From JAHIKV01 sp963733145 (GTDB lineage: Bacteria > Planctomycetota > Planctomycetia > Pirellulales > Thermoguttaceae), in NCBI GenBank assembly GCA_963733145.1, contig CAVTCJ010000019.1, forward strand, positions 1 to 64,000: 64,000 nucleotides of DNA, read 5' to 3'. Positions 27,975 through 36,176 of the stretch are shown here, piece by piece. Under the pieces are notes generated by a model. That model had not been told where the DNA came from and made no database searches. It was given only the letters and a program-made list of their open reading frames with translations. Made by a program: the position numbers and the translations under genes. The first letter of the stretch is position 1. The number at the start of each line of letters is the position of its first letter.

Positions 27975-28436
27975 TCAGGTCAGCGGCCGGGCAATCTCCT
28001 CGTCGACGATCTCCAACTCGTCGTGATAGTATTGGATCGCCTCGTTGGGAGTCAGATTGAGGATCGTCCGGCCGTCGGTCGCCCAATGGTCGCGGTCGAA
28101 GCGGAAGACGGCGGTGCCGGCCTGGGGATCGTCCTCGCACCCCTCGATGGCCAGCGTGACCGCCACCAGGGCCGACAGTTCGCCGGTCCTCCGGCTGCGG
28201 ACATAGGCCACGTCGTCTTCAAACTCGCAATCGGTCCAATGCGGTCCCTCCGGATTGACGCGAGTGCATAGGTTGTGCAGAAACGCCGCTTCGAGATGTT
28301 CGCGCTGAACGTGGAACCGCTGCTTCGCTCGAGCCAGGCCGGTCCGCCGAGCAGTCTTTCTCCGCGGCTTGCGGTAGAAAAACGCCGCCGCCAGCAAAAT
28401 GGCAACGGCAACCGGAACCCACCAATAGAAGGCCAT
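27975..28436 (-). CDS. membrane-anchored hypothetical protein, 153 aa
   Basis: One N-terminal membrane segment (WWVPVAVAILLAAAFFY) is followed by a basic stop (RKPRRKTARR), so the rest faces the cytoplasm. The soluble part is acidic and ends NEAIQYYHDELEIVDEEIARPLT. No domain is recognised. It stands alone in its direction between repeat-filled gaps. Confidence 0.6.
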   Translation of the reverse strand: MAFYWWVPVAVAILLAAAFFYRKPRRKTARRTGLARAKQRFHVQREHLEAAFLHNLCTRVNPEGPHWTDCEFEDDVAYVRSRRTGELSALVAVTLAIEGCEDDPQAGTAVFRFDRDHWATDGRTILNLTPNEAIQYYHDELEIVDEEIARPLT

Positions 28437-28767
28437 AATGATATTCCGCGAACGCGGGCCACTACTCTGACCAAGTATAATCCAACTTAATTATACCCGA
28501 GTCAGGTTTTTTTGCCAGGTTTTTGTTGTCATCAAATTTCGGAGACAAAATGCCACCTCGTTTCTGGAGTATCAGGTCCAGTAGTCCAATTTTTGCCATT
28601 ATGCCATTAGTTATTGGGATTGAGAAAACGTCCTCAATCTTTGACGGTCTTGGGTCTTAGGTCTTGGGTCTTAGTGCCAAGACCTAAGACCCAAGACCTA
28701 AGACCACAATTGGTTGCGGCTAAGCCGCGCTAGGCTGTAATAGCTGCCGGCCCCAATTTCTGCTACC
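28437..28767. other. intergenic region with heptad hairpin
   Basis: 330 bases between divergent genes. The only structure is the hairpin at 28646-28705: four copies of GGTCTTR, a short centre, and four complementary copies (AAGACCY). No ORF or RNA gene is seen. A promoter for the gene at 28777 is expected here but none is clear. Confidence 0.6.
28646..28705. repeat. heptad-repeat hairpin
   Basis: GGTCTTG and GGTCTTA alternate twice on each arm, so the stem can pair in more than one register. Confidence 0.85.
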
Positions 28768-28776
28768 GTGGTGGGC

Positions 28777-29637
28777 ATGGCTATACTCGGCGCCCATCAG
28801 TCGATCGTCGGCGGATTCGACAAGGCGGTCGAGCGTGCCCGGCGGCATGGCTGCGACTGCCTCCAATTGTTTACCAAGAACAACAACCAGTGGGCGGCCA
28901 AAGACATCTCGGCGGCGGATACACGACGGTTCCGCGAGGCCCTCGAATCGCTCGGCATTACCCATCCGCTTGCCCATGATTCCTATCTCATCAATCTTGC
29001 CAGCCCCGACAAAAAACTGTGGCGGAAATCGGTCGAGGCCTTCGTCGTCGAATTGCACCGGGCCGAGACGCTGGGAATCCCCTACGTCGTGACCCATCCC
29101 GGCGCGTACACCACCGCCGATGAGCAGACCGGTCTGCAAAACGTAGCCCGGGCGGTGGACGAAATCGACGCTCAAACGCGTGGGCTGAACGTCCGCTGCC
29201 TGCTGGAAACCACTGCCGGCCAGGGGACTTCGCTCGGCTGGCGGTTCGAGCAATTCGCCGCGATACTCGACGCGGTGCGCGATCCCGACCGGCTCGGCTT
29301 CTGCTTCGACACCTGCCACGTCTTCGCGGCGGGCTATCCGCTATCGCCCAAAAAGAAATATCGGGCCACAATGGCCGCCTTCGACCGCCTGGTGGGAACT
29401 GAGCGGATCCGGGCGTTTCATCTGAACGACAGCCGCCGCGAGTTGGGCAGCCGCGTCGACCGCCACCAGCACATCGGCCGCGGCTGCCTGGGACTCGAAC
29501 CCTTTCGGCTCTTGCTGGCCGACAAGCGGTTCCGCGAAATCCCCATGTATTTGGAAACTCCGAAAGGGGAGGAAAGCGGGGAGGATTGGGATGCAGTGAA
29601 TCTCTCCACGTTGCGTCGGCTGCTGAAAAAACGATGA
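28777..29637 (+). CDS. nfo: endonuclease IV (AP endonuclease)
   Basis: A 286-aa TIM-barrel repair enzyme that cuts 5' of abasic sites using three zinc ions. The zinc ligands appear in LGAHQS, VTHPGAYTT, LLETTAGQG, FCFDTCHVFAAGY, FHLNDSRRELGSR and DRHQHIGRG, and the start and end show normal family length. The ATG at 28777 (MAILGAHQSI) is chosen over GTG at 28768. It is followed by a strong terminator at 29661. Confidence 0.96.
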   Translation: MAILGAHQSIVGGFDKAVERARRHGCDCLQLFTKNNNQWAAKDISAADTRRFREALESLGITHPLAHDSYLINLASPDKKLWRKSVEAFVVELHRAETLGIPYVVTHPGAYTTADEQTGLQNVARAVDEIDAQTRGLNVRCLLETTAGQGTSLGWRFEQFAAILDAVRDPDRLGFCFDTCHVFAAGYPLSPKKKYRATMAAFDRLVGTERIRAFHLNDSRRELGSRVDRHQHIGRGCLGLEPFRLLLADKRFREIPMYLETPKGEESGEDWDAVNLSTLRRLLKKR

Positions 29638-29660
29638 AGAAACCTGACCTTTTATCCGGA

Positions 29661-29700
29661 CCGGGTGGCCTCGGGCGGTTGCCCGCCCGAGGCCACCCGG
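29661..29700. terminator. strong bidirectional hairpin
   Basis: A perfect stem CCGGGTGGCCTCGGGCGG with its complement and a very short loop, between the convergent nfo and anti-sigma genes. Confidence 0.8.
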
Positions 29701-29736
29701 TCGTTTGCTTCCCCATAGTTGTCCCTTGAATAGTGG

Positions 29737-31755
29737 CTATTTCTTCGGACTGGACGGGGCGGGCACTGGCTGTGCCTTGGGTACGTTGGGCGGCGTGTCG
29801 GCGTCACGGACCGAGAGATCGGCGTAGATGACTCGGTACTTCTTGCTGACCGTGGGGCGATACCAGAAGATGGGCGTATTGGCCGCGCCAAGCAGGACGC
29901 CGTTTCCCACGTAATGGGCGTCGGCGGCCGGCGGAAGTTGGTTGGCGAACATTACGCCGCGCTGAACCCGTTGCTGGGCTTCCATGAACTTCCGCGACTC
30001 TTCCGCGGCTTCCCGCGTTTGGGCTTCCGCCGCTTCCATCTGGGCTTTCTTGGCCTTCTCCATCTGGGCTTCCCACGCCTCCACGTCATTCAGCATCTGG
30101 TTTCCTAGTCTCGCGCGGAACTCGTCCTTGACCTTTTGCTTTTCATTCGGATTCATTTCCATCTTGAGCATCAGTTCCTCGAACTTGTGTCGTAGCTCTT
30201 CATTGGCCTTCGACTTCGCCGGAGCGAAATCCTCCCAGAGCATCTGGTACACAAACTTCATGGTCTCCTCCCCGAATTGTCTCGCCTGCGACCCGTTTGG
30301 CTTCCCTTCCATGATCTTGCGCATCCGCTTCTCGAACTCTCGTCTCTGCTCCTCATTGCCTTTCAACTTATCTAAAGCGAGACCCTCCCAGGCCTTCTGG
30401 ATCGCCATTGGGAGCACAAGCTGGCTCATCTGCTCCTGGAACTTTTGCATGGGCTCCTGATTCGCCTCTTTATTCACCTTCCCATTCATGGCGTGGTCAT
30501 ACATCTTGTCCGCGAACTCGTCCCATTGCTCTTCGAGCTTGTTCCTTTGCTCTTCAAGGGCCTTCCCATTCCCCTTCCCTACCGTGAAATTGAGATTGTC
30601 CCACAGCCCCTGGAAGTTGAGCTTCTTCCAAACCATAAACGACACCAACCGCACGTCGAGTGACTTCGGAAAGACGCCACGGTTTAGTTTTGCGTATTCG
30701 CGGAACATCTCGATCAGGTCCTTCTCCCCATGTGGCGAACCATCCAGCGTCTCACGTCGTACCGTGTAGCCAGCCGGCGGCTCAAGGCTAAACAACGACT
30801 TGTCCATGTCCACGTTGAACTCAAAGTGGCTCATGGTCGCCTTCGTATTGCCATCCATCCCCAAGGTAATTTCGACGCGGACGGGCAATCCGGTTCTTGG
30901 GTCACCCCACAAATCCATAACCCCGCGCTGGCTGCTAATATGGAAGCCTATGACCCGCCGCCCATCAATAACCTTCTCTCCGAGCGGTTCGCGTGTGATG
31001 CTCGGATTATCCCGGGCATCGAGCAAGAGCGAACGATAGCCGGCTAAGGGATTGCCGCCTTCGGCTGACTTGTATTTCGGCCGGTTGGTGAAAGCGAGGA
31101 TTGTGGCCGATTTCGACGAGGACAGTAGGTAAAGGCTCTTGCCTTGGGTCATGTCTTGGATCATTACCATCTTGGACCCGTCCGGCATCGCCGTCTCCTG
31201 ACGCATCCGGGCGTCGTCCAGCACCATCACTTCGCTCGTTGTCGTTATTGGGGGTGGACCCTTCATTTCAGCGGTCAGCGTGTACTTCACGCCCCTTGCT
31301 TCGAGAAGTGGGGCCACGAAGTCGGCGATGACGAACGTCGCGCCAAGGCCGTGGAGCCACAAGGCGACTCCTGTAAGGGCGAGAAGGAAAACGACCGCCG
31401 CCGCAACGCGGGAGACTGGGGAACGCATCATCCACCTCCAGGTGTCTCGGGGACGGACAAGTAGCGCGGGTTGAATCACCTGTGTCCGCGTGCGAACGAG
31501 GGGTTGCCCTGATTCGTCGGATGCGACTGCCGACATCACTCGCTTGACGATGTCTTCCTCCACACTTCCGGCCGGCAACTGTGCCTTAGCAAGCGCACCG
31601 CACAACTGTGTCAGTTGTCGAAAGCGCCCGCGGCAATCGGAACACGTCTCGATATGCCGATGAACTTCTTGTTCTTCATCGGGTGATAGGCAACCGGCTG
31701 CCGCCGAGCTGATCGGCTCGGCCCAACGTTCGCAGGGGCAATCGAGATCATTCAT
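29737..31755 (-). CDS. zinc-finger anti-sigma-type membrane protein, 672 aa
   Basis: The N-terminal zf-HC2 domain has HRHIETCSDCRGRF (His-x3-Cys-x2-Cys) after an early Cys, as in anti-sigma factors that hold ECF sigma at the membrane. One membrane segment (AAAVVFLLALTGVALWLHG, near residue 120) follows. The outer part has a beta-rich section (GYRSLLLDARDNPSITREP) and long charged helices rich in Met, Lys and Glu (EMNPNEKQKVKDEF, WEAQMEKAKKAQMEAAE). The large outer domain is typical of planctomycete regulators and may sense envelope stress. Its ATG overlaps the stop of the sigma gene (ATGA at 31752). Confidence 0.85.
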   Translation of the reverse strand: MNDLDCPCERWAEPISSAAAGCLSPDEEQEVHRHIETCSDCRGRFRQLTQLCGALAKAQLPAGSVEEDIVKRVMSAVASDESGQPLVRTRTQVIQPALLVRPRDTWRWMMRSPVSRVAAAVVFLLALTGVALWLHGLGATFVIADFVAPLLEARGVKYTLTAEMKGPPPITTTSEVMVLDDARMRQETAMPDGSKMVMIQDMTQGKSLYLLSSSKSATILAFTNRPKYKSAEGGNPLAGYRSLLLDARDNPSITREPLGEKVIDGRRVIGFHISSQRGVMDLWGDPRTGLPVRVEITLGMDGNTKATMSHFEFNVDMDKSLFSLEPPAGYTVRRETLDGSPHGEKDLIEMFREYAKLNRGVFPKSLDVRLVSFMVWKKLNFQGLWDNLNFTVGKGNGKALEEQRNKLEEQWDEFADKMYDHAMNGKVNKEANQEPMQKFQEQMSQLVLPMAIQKAWEGLALDKLKGNEEQRREFEKRMRKIMEGKPNGSQARQFGEETMKFVYQMLWEDFAPAKSKANEELRHKFEELMLKMEMNPNEKQKVKDEFRARLGNQMLNDVEAWEAQMEKAKKAQMEAAEAQTREAAEESRKFMEAQQRVQRGVMFANQLPPAADAHYVGNGVLLGAANTPIFWYRPTVSKKYRVIYADLSVRDADTPPNVPKAQPVPAPSSPKK

Positions 31756-32342
31756 TGTCTGCTCTCCCTTGATTCCCTGCCCGAAGTGAAAAGGTTCACG
31801 GGAAGATTCATTTGCCGCAACTTTTCCAGCGCGTAATGCAGTCGCGACTTAACCGTGCCCAACGGGCAGTCAAGAACCGCCGCTATCTCGTCCAACGTTG
31901 CGCCCGCGAAGAACCGCAGTTCGACGGCCAGGCGATGCTCATCCGGCAAGCTTGCTACCGCACGGCGAACCCGCACGGCATCTTCGGACGCCTCCGCGGA
32001 ACGATCGGGTGTGTAGGCTGTACATTGCACTTCGCCAAGATGATCGGATACGGAAAGTCTGGCGGCATTCTGCTGTCTTCGTCCTTTCAAGAACCGGTGC
32101 CGTAGAATGCCGTATAGCCAACTGGAGAACCGGCAACGACCGTCGAAGCGTGCCAAGGATCGCCACGCTTCGACTAGCGTCTCCTGTGCGAGATCCTCGG
32201 CCCAGTGGGAATCCTTGCCAAGGGCCAGCGCACAACGCCATAGGCGCGCGGCGTACTGTTCAGCCAACTGCTGAAATGCAGCCGCCTCCCCGGCCTGGGC
32301 ACGGTTGATCAACTCGCGCTGGTCATCTTCGGGCGTGGTCAC
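31752..32342 (-). CDS. ECF RNA polymerase sigma factor
   Basis: About 196 residues. The start GTG at 32342 (VTTPEDDQRELINRAQ) follows GAGGAATC, and region 2 homology starts there; a longer frame upstream is not credible. Region 2 includes AEDLAQETLVEAWRSLARF. Region 4 includes LPDEHRLAVELRFFAGATLDE and LDCPLGTVKSRLHYALEKLR, the helix-turn-helix that reads -35. It is translationally coupled to the anti-sigma protein, the usual control unit. Target genes are unknown. Confidence 0.93.
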   Translation of the reverse strand: MTTPEDDQRELINRAQAGEAAAFQQLAEQYAARLWRCALALGKDSHWAEDLAQETLVEAWRSLARFDGRCRFSSWLYGILRHRFLKGRRQQNAARLSVSDHLGEVQCTAYTPDRSAEASEDAVRVRRAVASLPDEHRLAVELRFFAGATLDEIAAVLDCPLGTVKSRLHYALEKLRQMNLPVNLFTSGRESRESRQ

Positions 32343-32500
32343 TATACTGATGATTCCTCTGTTTCCACCAAAAGGTTCACTCGCGAGGACTTTTCCTTGT
32401 GAATTTCTGCCGCCCAACCCCCTCGCGTGGGTAGCCTGATGGCTCGGCAAGACTGAACCACCGTATTTGATAAGCCATATGGACTTGAACGTCCAGAAGT

Positions 32501-32920
32501 CTAGTTCGGGCGTCCGGGGGGCGTCCGGCGTCCGGGCCGGCATCCGGCGACGTCCGGGGACGCAGCGGCGCTGCGGGTGCCGGGAAGAAGCGTCGAGGCA
32601 TCGCCCACACAACCGGCAAGCGTCACAGAAACCGCGGCCTTGGCGGCGACTTCCCGCAACTTCTTTTCTATCGCCCGCTGCGCCCCTGCCAGCGTCGCCC
32701 CTTCGACTTTGGCGCGGCCGTACGAAGGCCCTAACGCCACAGTGCCCAGCGGCTCGACCAGATAGATGCCCTGAATAGGGTGATCCAGCATCGTCCCTGC
32801 CGCATCAATAAACAGCAAATCACCCGCCTCGATCTTGTAGGGAGCCGCGGGCAGCGGCACTTCTCGCCACACACCGCCGGGCAACTTCCCCTGCGTGCGC
32901 GTGGACGGGAAAGGGGGACA
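32501..32920 (-). pseudogene. polysaccharide export (Wza-like) protein fragment
   Basis: About 100 residues resemble the export domain that forms the outer-membrane polysaccharide channel: APYKIEAGDLLFIDAAG, PIQGIYLVEPLGTVALGPSYG, GATLAGAQRAIEKKLREV and VSVTLAGC. The N-terminal part and signal peptide are missing: upstream the frame enters a low-complexity run (GACGGGAAAGGGGGAC) next to the group II intron remnant. The C-terminus drifts into a different composition after VGDAST, which suggests a frameshift. It is a gene remnant, cut by the same rearrangement. Confidence 0.65.
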
Positions 32921-32946
32921 GACGGGAAAGGGGGGACGGGAAAGGG

Positions 32947-32994
32947 GGACATCACTGATTATGGTCAACTGGGAAAGGATAATCAGTGATGTCC
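32947..32994. repeat. perfect hairpin at the intron insertion point
   Basis: A 16-bp perfect stem: GGACATCACTGATTAT (32947-32962) and ATAATCAGTGATGTCC (32979-32994). The intron 5' end starts at the next base. A related AATCAGTGA sequence is at 39510. Confidence 0.85.
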
Positions 32995-33735
32995 GTGCGC
33001 CGTGAATGCTTGTGTATTTTAGCAGGTGAAAGTCCTGCCTGGGAAGGGTCGCTTGCCCAGTAGCAATCGAAGCGGCGGAGGAGGCAACAAATCCGTCGGA
33101 GCCTTCGATGTAAAGGGTCACTTGGTGATCCCGCGAAGATGTAGGCCGTAACGCAAGTGAACGCTCGATGAGGCCTCGAAACGATTGATGTGGAAGCCGA
33201 CCCGTCGGACATTCGGGGAAGGCCAGCATGGCAAGGGAAGGGAGCGACAAACGCACCGCGCCATTCCACCGGGGTAGAGACGACGGCATGCATCGAAGGA
33301 ATGCACAGGAAGCACGGGAAGCCGACGACGACAGCCGGGGAAACGGCAACGGGCAGCCCGTGAGGGTCAGGCCCGGTCGCGTCGGTGGCGGAGAGGCTCG
33401 TAGTAGCGTTGAAACCGGGTAATGCCGGTGGAGCAAAGGGGCCTCACTTCGGGCGCGTTGTCGGAAGGGACAAAGGGATTGCGATTGGCTTCGGCCTAGC
33501 AACACAAAAGGCCCCGAGCGTCCCGGAAGCGACTTTACGGTTCGGCGAAGGTTGCGCCACAGGCGTGATCGTGGGCTTGACGGTGAAGCCCGTCGGAGAG
33601 CCGGATGCGGGAAATCCGCCCGTCCGGTTCGATGAGCGGGAGGTGGAAACGGAGCATGGCAGACGGATATTGCGCCACACAACGGGGAAACCCTGACACA
33701 GAAGTAAGCCGCAGCCTAAACCACCGCGCCACCTC
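32995..33735 (+). mobile_element. group II intron, 5' part, lacking the reverse transcriptase
   Basis: The ribozyme begins GTGCGCC and has GCAGGTGAAAGTCCTGC near the start, the usual domain I entry, and later the GAGCCGGATGCGGGAAATCC and CGTCCGGTTCGATGAGCGGG block that precedes the maturase ORF. The ORF start (MADGYCATQRGNPD) is present but breaks off within about 30 codons, and domains V and VI are not found. The intron is therefore dead. The exact right end is uncertain because the flank becomes a low-complexity run. Confidence 0.8.
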
Positions 33736-33785
33736 TCGACTCTACCCTTTTCCGCTCTGTCCCCTTTTCCGCTCCTCTCACCCTG

Positions 33786-34037
33786 ATGTTCGTCGCCGTT
33801 GCCGCGCTGGTGTGCTGGGTGGTCGGCGGGCTGCTCGGGATGGGACTTGCCGCACTCAGCCCGGAGTTCTTCCGCCACGCCTTTGTCGGCGTCCCCAAGG
33901 AATTCGGCGAAATGCTGCGCTACGCCTGGGCCGGCGGTTCGATCCTGGGCATCAAGTTCGGTGGGTTTGCCGCAATGATCTTGGGGTCGTTCCTGTTCTA
34001 CGCAAGGTGGCACCGGCGGGCGAAGTCTTCCGCCTGA
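33786..34037 (+). CDS. small membrane protein, 83 aa
   Basis: Two membrane segments (FVAVAALVCWVVGGLLGMGLA and ILGIKFGGFAAMILGSFLFY) and a short basic tail (ARWHRRAKSSA). The start ATG at 33786 begins in the first segment, so it may be the remnant of a longer protein whose 5' end was replaced by the intron fragment. The function is unknown. Confidence 0.5.
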   Translation: MFVAVAALVCWVVGGLLGMGLAALSPEFFRHAFVGVPKEFGEMLRYAWAGGSILGIKFGGFAAMILGSFLFYARWHRRAKSSA

Positions 34038-34239
34038 AGCACCGACAGCGTGCTACGTACTCGTCGCCACCGACAATGGCACCCCGCCCAAGCGGGAAAT
34101 ATGGTGGACGTTCAAAACCGAGAAGATCGAGTCGGCCGAATCGGAGTGTCCGGCGTGGCCACAGTTGCACGGCGAGATGGCGACGCTGGTCACGCGGGGA
34201 AGTGTTTCAGGTACGGCAACCGTTAGATGCCGCCGTTGA
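34038..34239 (+). other. coding-like remnant without a start
   Basis: An open frame on the + strand reads TACYVLVATDNGTPPKREIW and then WTFKTEKIES before a stop at 34237. Codon use looks like real coding sequence, but there is no start codon or ribosome site. It is probably the tail of a damaged gene, perhaps the one whose front part is at 33786. Confidence 0.4.
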
Positions 34240-34303
34240 CGATGTACCGCTTGGCCGAAGCGTAGCGCGCTAAGGCGTCGTCCGACAATAAACTACCGAT
34301 TTC

Positions 34304-34394
34304 GTTCCGTAGGGAACGCCCTCTGTGGCGTTCCGGGATTGACGAGAAAGGCTTTTTTTCGGCTCACAGAACGCCACGGAGGGCGTTCCTACAG
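34304..34394. repeat. palindromic repeat (GTAGGGAACGCC family)
   Basis: Arms GTAGGGAACGCCCTCTGTGG and its near complement enclose a T-rich centre. It lies after the remnant and before the DUF2283 gene. Confidence 0.8.
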
Positions 34395-34422
34395 GACGTG
34401 CGAGCCCATGTAATTCGGTAGG

Positions 34423-34707
34423 TTATTCCCGGACAACGCCTAACACCTCATCCGTCGTATCAATGCCCGTGGCGGTTACGATTTCAGTTGTCGGCATGTC
34501 ATTACTCACACGGTTCTGAAACTGCATACTGCTTAGTTCCTCCGCCGTCGCCCGGGCGGAGATGCCGAGAAACTCCACGCCGACGACCTGATCGTTCTCG
34601 TCGAAATCGAGAATTATGCCGGGGCGAACCTCTTCGGACTCGACGATCCGATTTTCGTCGAGACGGAAGTAGAGGGCGTCATTTTCCTTATCAACCTTGA
34701 TTTTCAT
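34423..34707 (-). CDS. DUF2283 protein, probable antitoxin, 94 aa
   Basis: The N-terminus MKIKVDKENDALYFRLDE with later GIILDFDENDQVVGVEFLGIS is the DUF2283 signature: a small beta-rich acidic domain. Such genes often follow a DUF4258 gene, and the pair is predicted to be a toxin-antitoxin module. The start overlaps the end of the DUF4258 gene by 17 bases. The C-terminal 40 residues (TEIVTATGIDTTDEVLG) extend beyond the usual domain. Confidence 0.8.
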   Translation of the reverse strand: MKIKVDKENDALYFRLDENRIVESEEVRPGIILDFDENDQVVGVEFLGISARATAEELSSMQFQNRVSNDMPTTEIVTATGIDTTDEVLGVVRE

Positions 34708-34948
34708 GTTTCCTCCTCAGGCGACGATCGAAGAAGGCTGTTACGCCTTTGTTAGGTTGCTTGACTATGTTGATGACGACACGCAGCCAACGATTTCCGA
34801 ACTCGGGAATTTGCTTGATGTAATGCCGGGTGTCGTCGTCGTGCTCTTCGATGTTGTCCGGTTCAGCAAGTGCCCTTTGGACCCACTCGCGGGCGATACC
34901 CCGCTCGCTCAGCATATCCTCAAAATGGCGCGTTAAATCCGACTCCAT
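34691..34948 (-). CDS. DUF4258 protein, probable toxin, 85 aa
   Basis: A small basic protein with the conserved HFEDMLSERGIAREWVQRAL, a TRHYIKQIPEFGNRWLRVV strand-rich part and a final FFDRRLRRKHE. This fits DUF4258, a RelE/BrnT-like fold often paired with DUF2283. It is the first gene of a two-gene unit, with the partner overlapping by 17 bases. The activity as an RNA-cleaving toxin is family-based inference. Confidence 0.75.
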   Translation of the reverse strand: MESDLTRHFEDMLSERGIAREWVQRALAEPDNIEEHDDDTRHYIKQIPEFGNRWLRVVINIVKQPNKGVTAFFDRRLRRKHENQG

Positions 34949-35217
34949 GCTGAAATGGTAGCATAATTAACGACACGTTGTCAATTATATTGATTATGCG
35001 TAGTCCGAGAAGATTGACGTGTTCATGGAACCTTGGGCTCCGGCTATCTTCCGCGGAATTATTTCCAGCCTCCGCTACTTTTTACCCAACCGCTTCGCTC
35101 CTTCAACTCCCCCGCCGTTTAACCCGTCGGCAAGCTCTTTTTCGCTTGCCTCGGCGTTCTGAGGGTGTATGATTTTTTGCACGGGAGAAAGACGAACCGG
35201 CTCATGGGGAGGCATTT

Positions 35218-35784
35218 ATGGCCAAGACTACGGCCACGATCATCGGGCTGGTGCTGGCCGCGGTTGCGATCGGCGTGAATACGGCGCAGTATCCGATCGT
35301 GTGGCAGATGACCGACCCGGCGTTGGCCGCGCGGCCGAACGCCGAACAGCAGCCGCCGCCCGAGACGCCGCCGCAGCCGGCAGCCGAGGCCCCACCGGCG
35401 ACGGCGGATGGAAACAACAGGGCCGTGGATGAAAGCAAAACGCCGGCGACGGGCGATCAGCCGGATGATGCTCCGCGATCTGGAGATTCGCCCGGGCCTG
35501 CTATCAACGAAAAAGAGGCGGCGCCGTTTGATGCCGGCGAGAATTACTCATCACCGCCGGAAGACGCGTTAGAGCCGGACATTCGCCCGGCCGCCCGGCC
35601 AATGATCGAGGAGCCGCTGGCGCCGGTCAACTTCGCGGGCCTCTCCGGCAACCCGGGAAGCCTATCATCGGCGCGCGAGCCGGTGCGCCGACTGCCGCTG
35701 GTCGGTCGGCCCGGCCCGGCGCCGATTGTCTCACGGTCGAACAACGGGGCGATTCCGGTGTATCCGTCAACGGGGATCGAGTGA
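35218..35784 (+). CDS. exported/anchored Pro- and Ala-rich protein, 188 aa
   Basis: The ATG at 35218 follows GGGGAGG. The N-terminus (TATIIGLVLAAVAIGVNTAQY) is a signal anchor. The rest is low-complexity and disordered (QQPPPETPPQPAAEAPPATA) with no domain. It is likely an envelope-attached linker-type protein. The frame is intact. Confidence 0.6.
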   Translation: MAKTTATIIGLVLAAVAIGVNTAQYPIVWQMTDPALAARPNAEQQPPPETPPQPAAEAPPATADGNNRAVDESKTPATGDQPDDAPRSGDSPGPAINEKEAAPFDAGENYSSPPEDALEPDIRPAARPMIEEPLAPVNFAGLSGNPGSLSSAREPVRRLPLVGRPGPAPIVSRSNNGAIPVYPSTGIE

Positions 35785-35794
35785 GAGGAAAAGC

Positions 35795-35902
35795 AGTCGT
35801 CCAAAACAACTTGTAGCACAGCCGCCCTCGGCTGTGCGAATTGCCCCGGACCGCCGGGGGCGGCTGTCGTACATATATTGAAGTTGTTTTGGCCGACAAC
35901 TA
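35795..35902. repeat. element X, copy 2 (uninterrupted)
   Basis: Arms TCGTCCAAAACAACTT and AAGTTGTTTTGGCCGACAAC, with an inner pair GCACAGCCGCCCTCGGCTGT and CCGCCGGGGGCGGCTGTC. It represents the empty site for element Y at 27597. Confidence 0.85.
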
Positions 35903-35944
35903 AGGTTTCGGATTAAACGCAGCTTTCCGCATCGCAACTAATTC

Positions 35945-36173
35945 TACTGCGCAGGATCGGGAGTCGCGGGAATGGGGACTGGCTCCGTCGCCGGGACCGT
36001 TAAGCCTTGCCGATACGTTTTTCGGCTTTCGGTGCCAGTCCCCTTTCCCGCGACGGTCGGCGCCGCTCCCCGCGGAAAAAGGGGACAGGCACCGTGGCAT
36101 CGCCGTTTTTCCAAGCGACAAACCAACTTGCGCCACGGAGCCGGTCCCCATTTTCCGCCGATCCTGCGCAGTA
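35945..36173. repeat. 229-bp palindromic element, copy B
   Basis: The same ends as copy A at 13386 (TACTGCGCAGGATC and complement) and exactly the same length, in the opposite orientation. Confidence 0.88.
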
Positions 36174-36176
36174 GTG

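Noticed and set aside
28646..28705. Intrinsic terminator
   Set aside because: It has no T run on either side and lies between divergent genes.
33605..34273. A 222-codon ORF across the intron remnant
   Set aside because: Only its first part reflects the maturase start; the rest runs through low-complexity and unrelated sequence.
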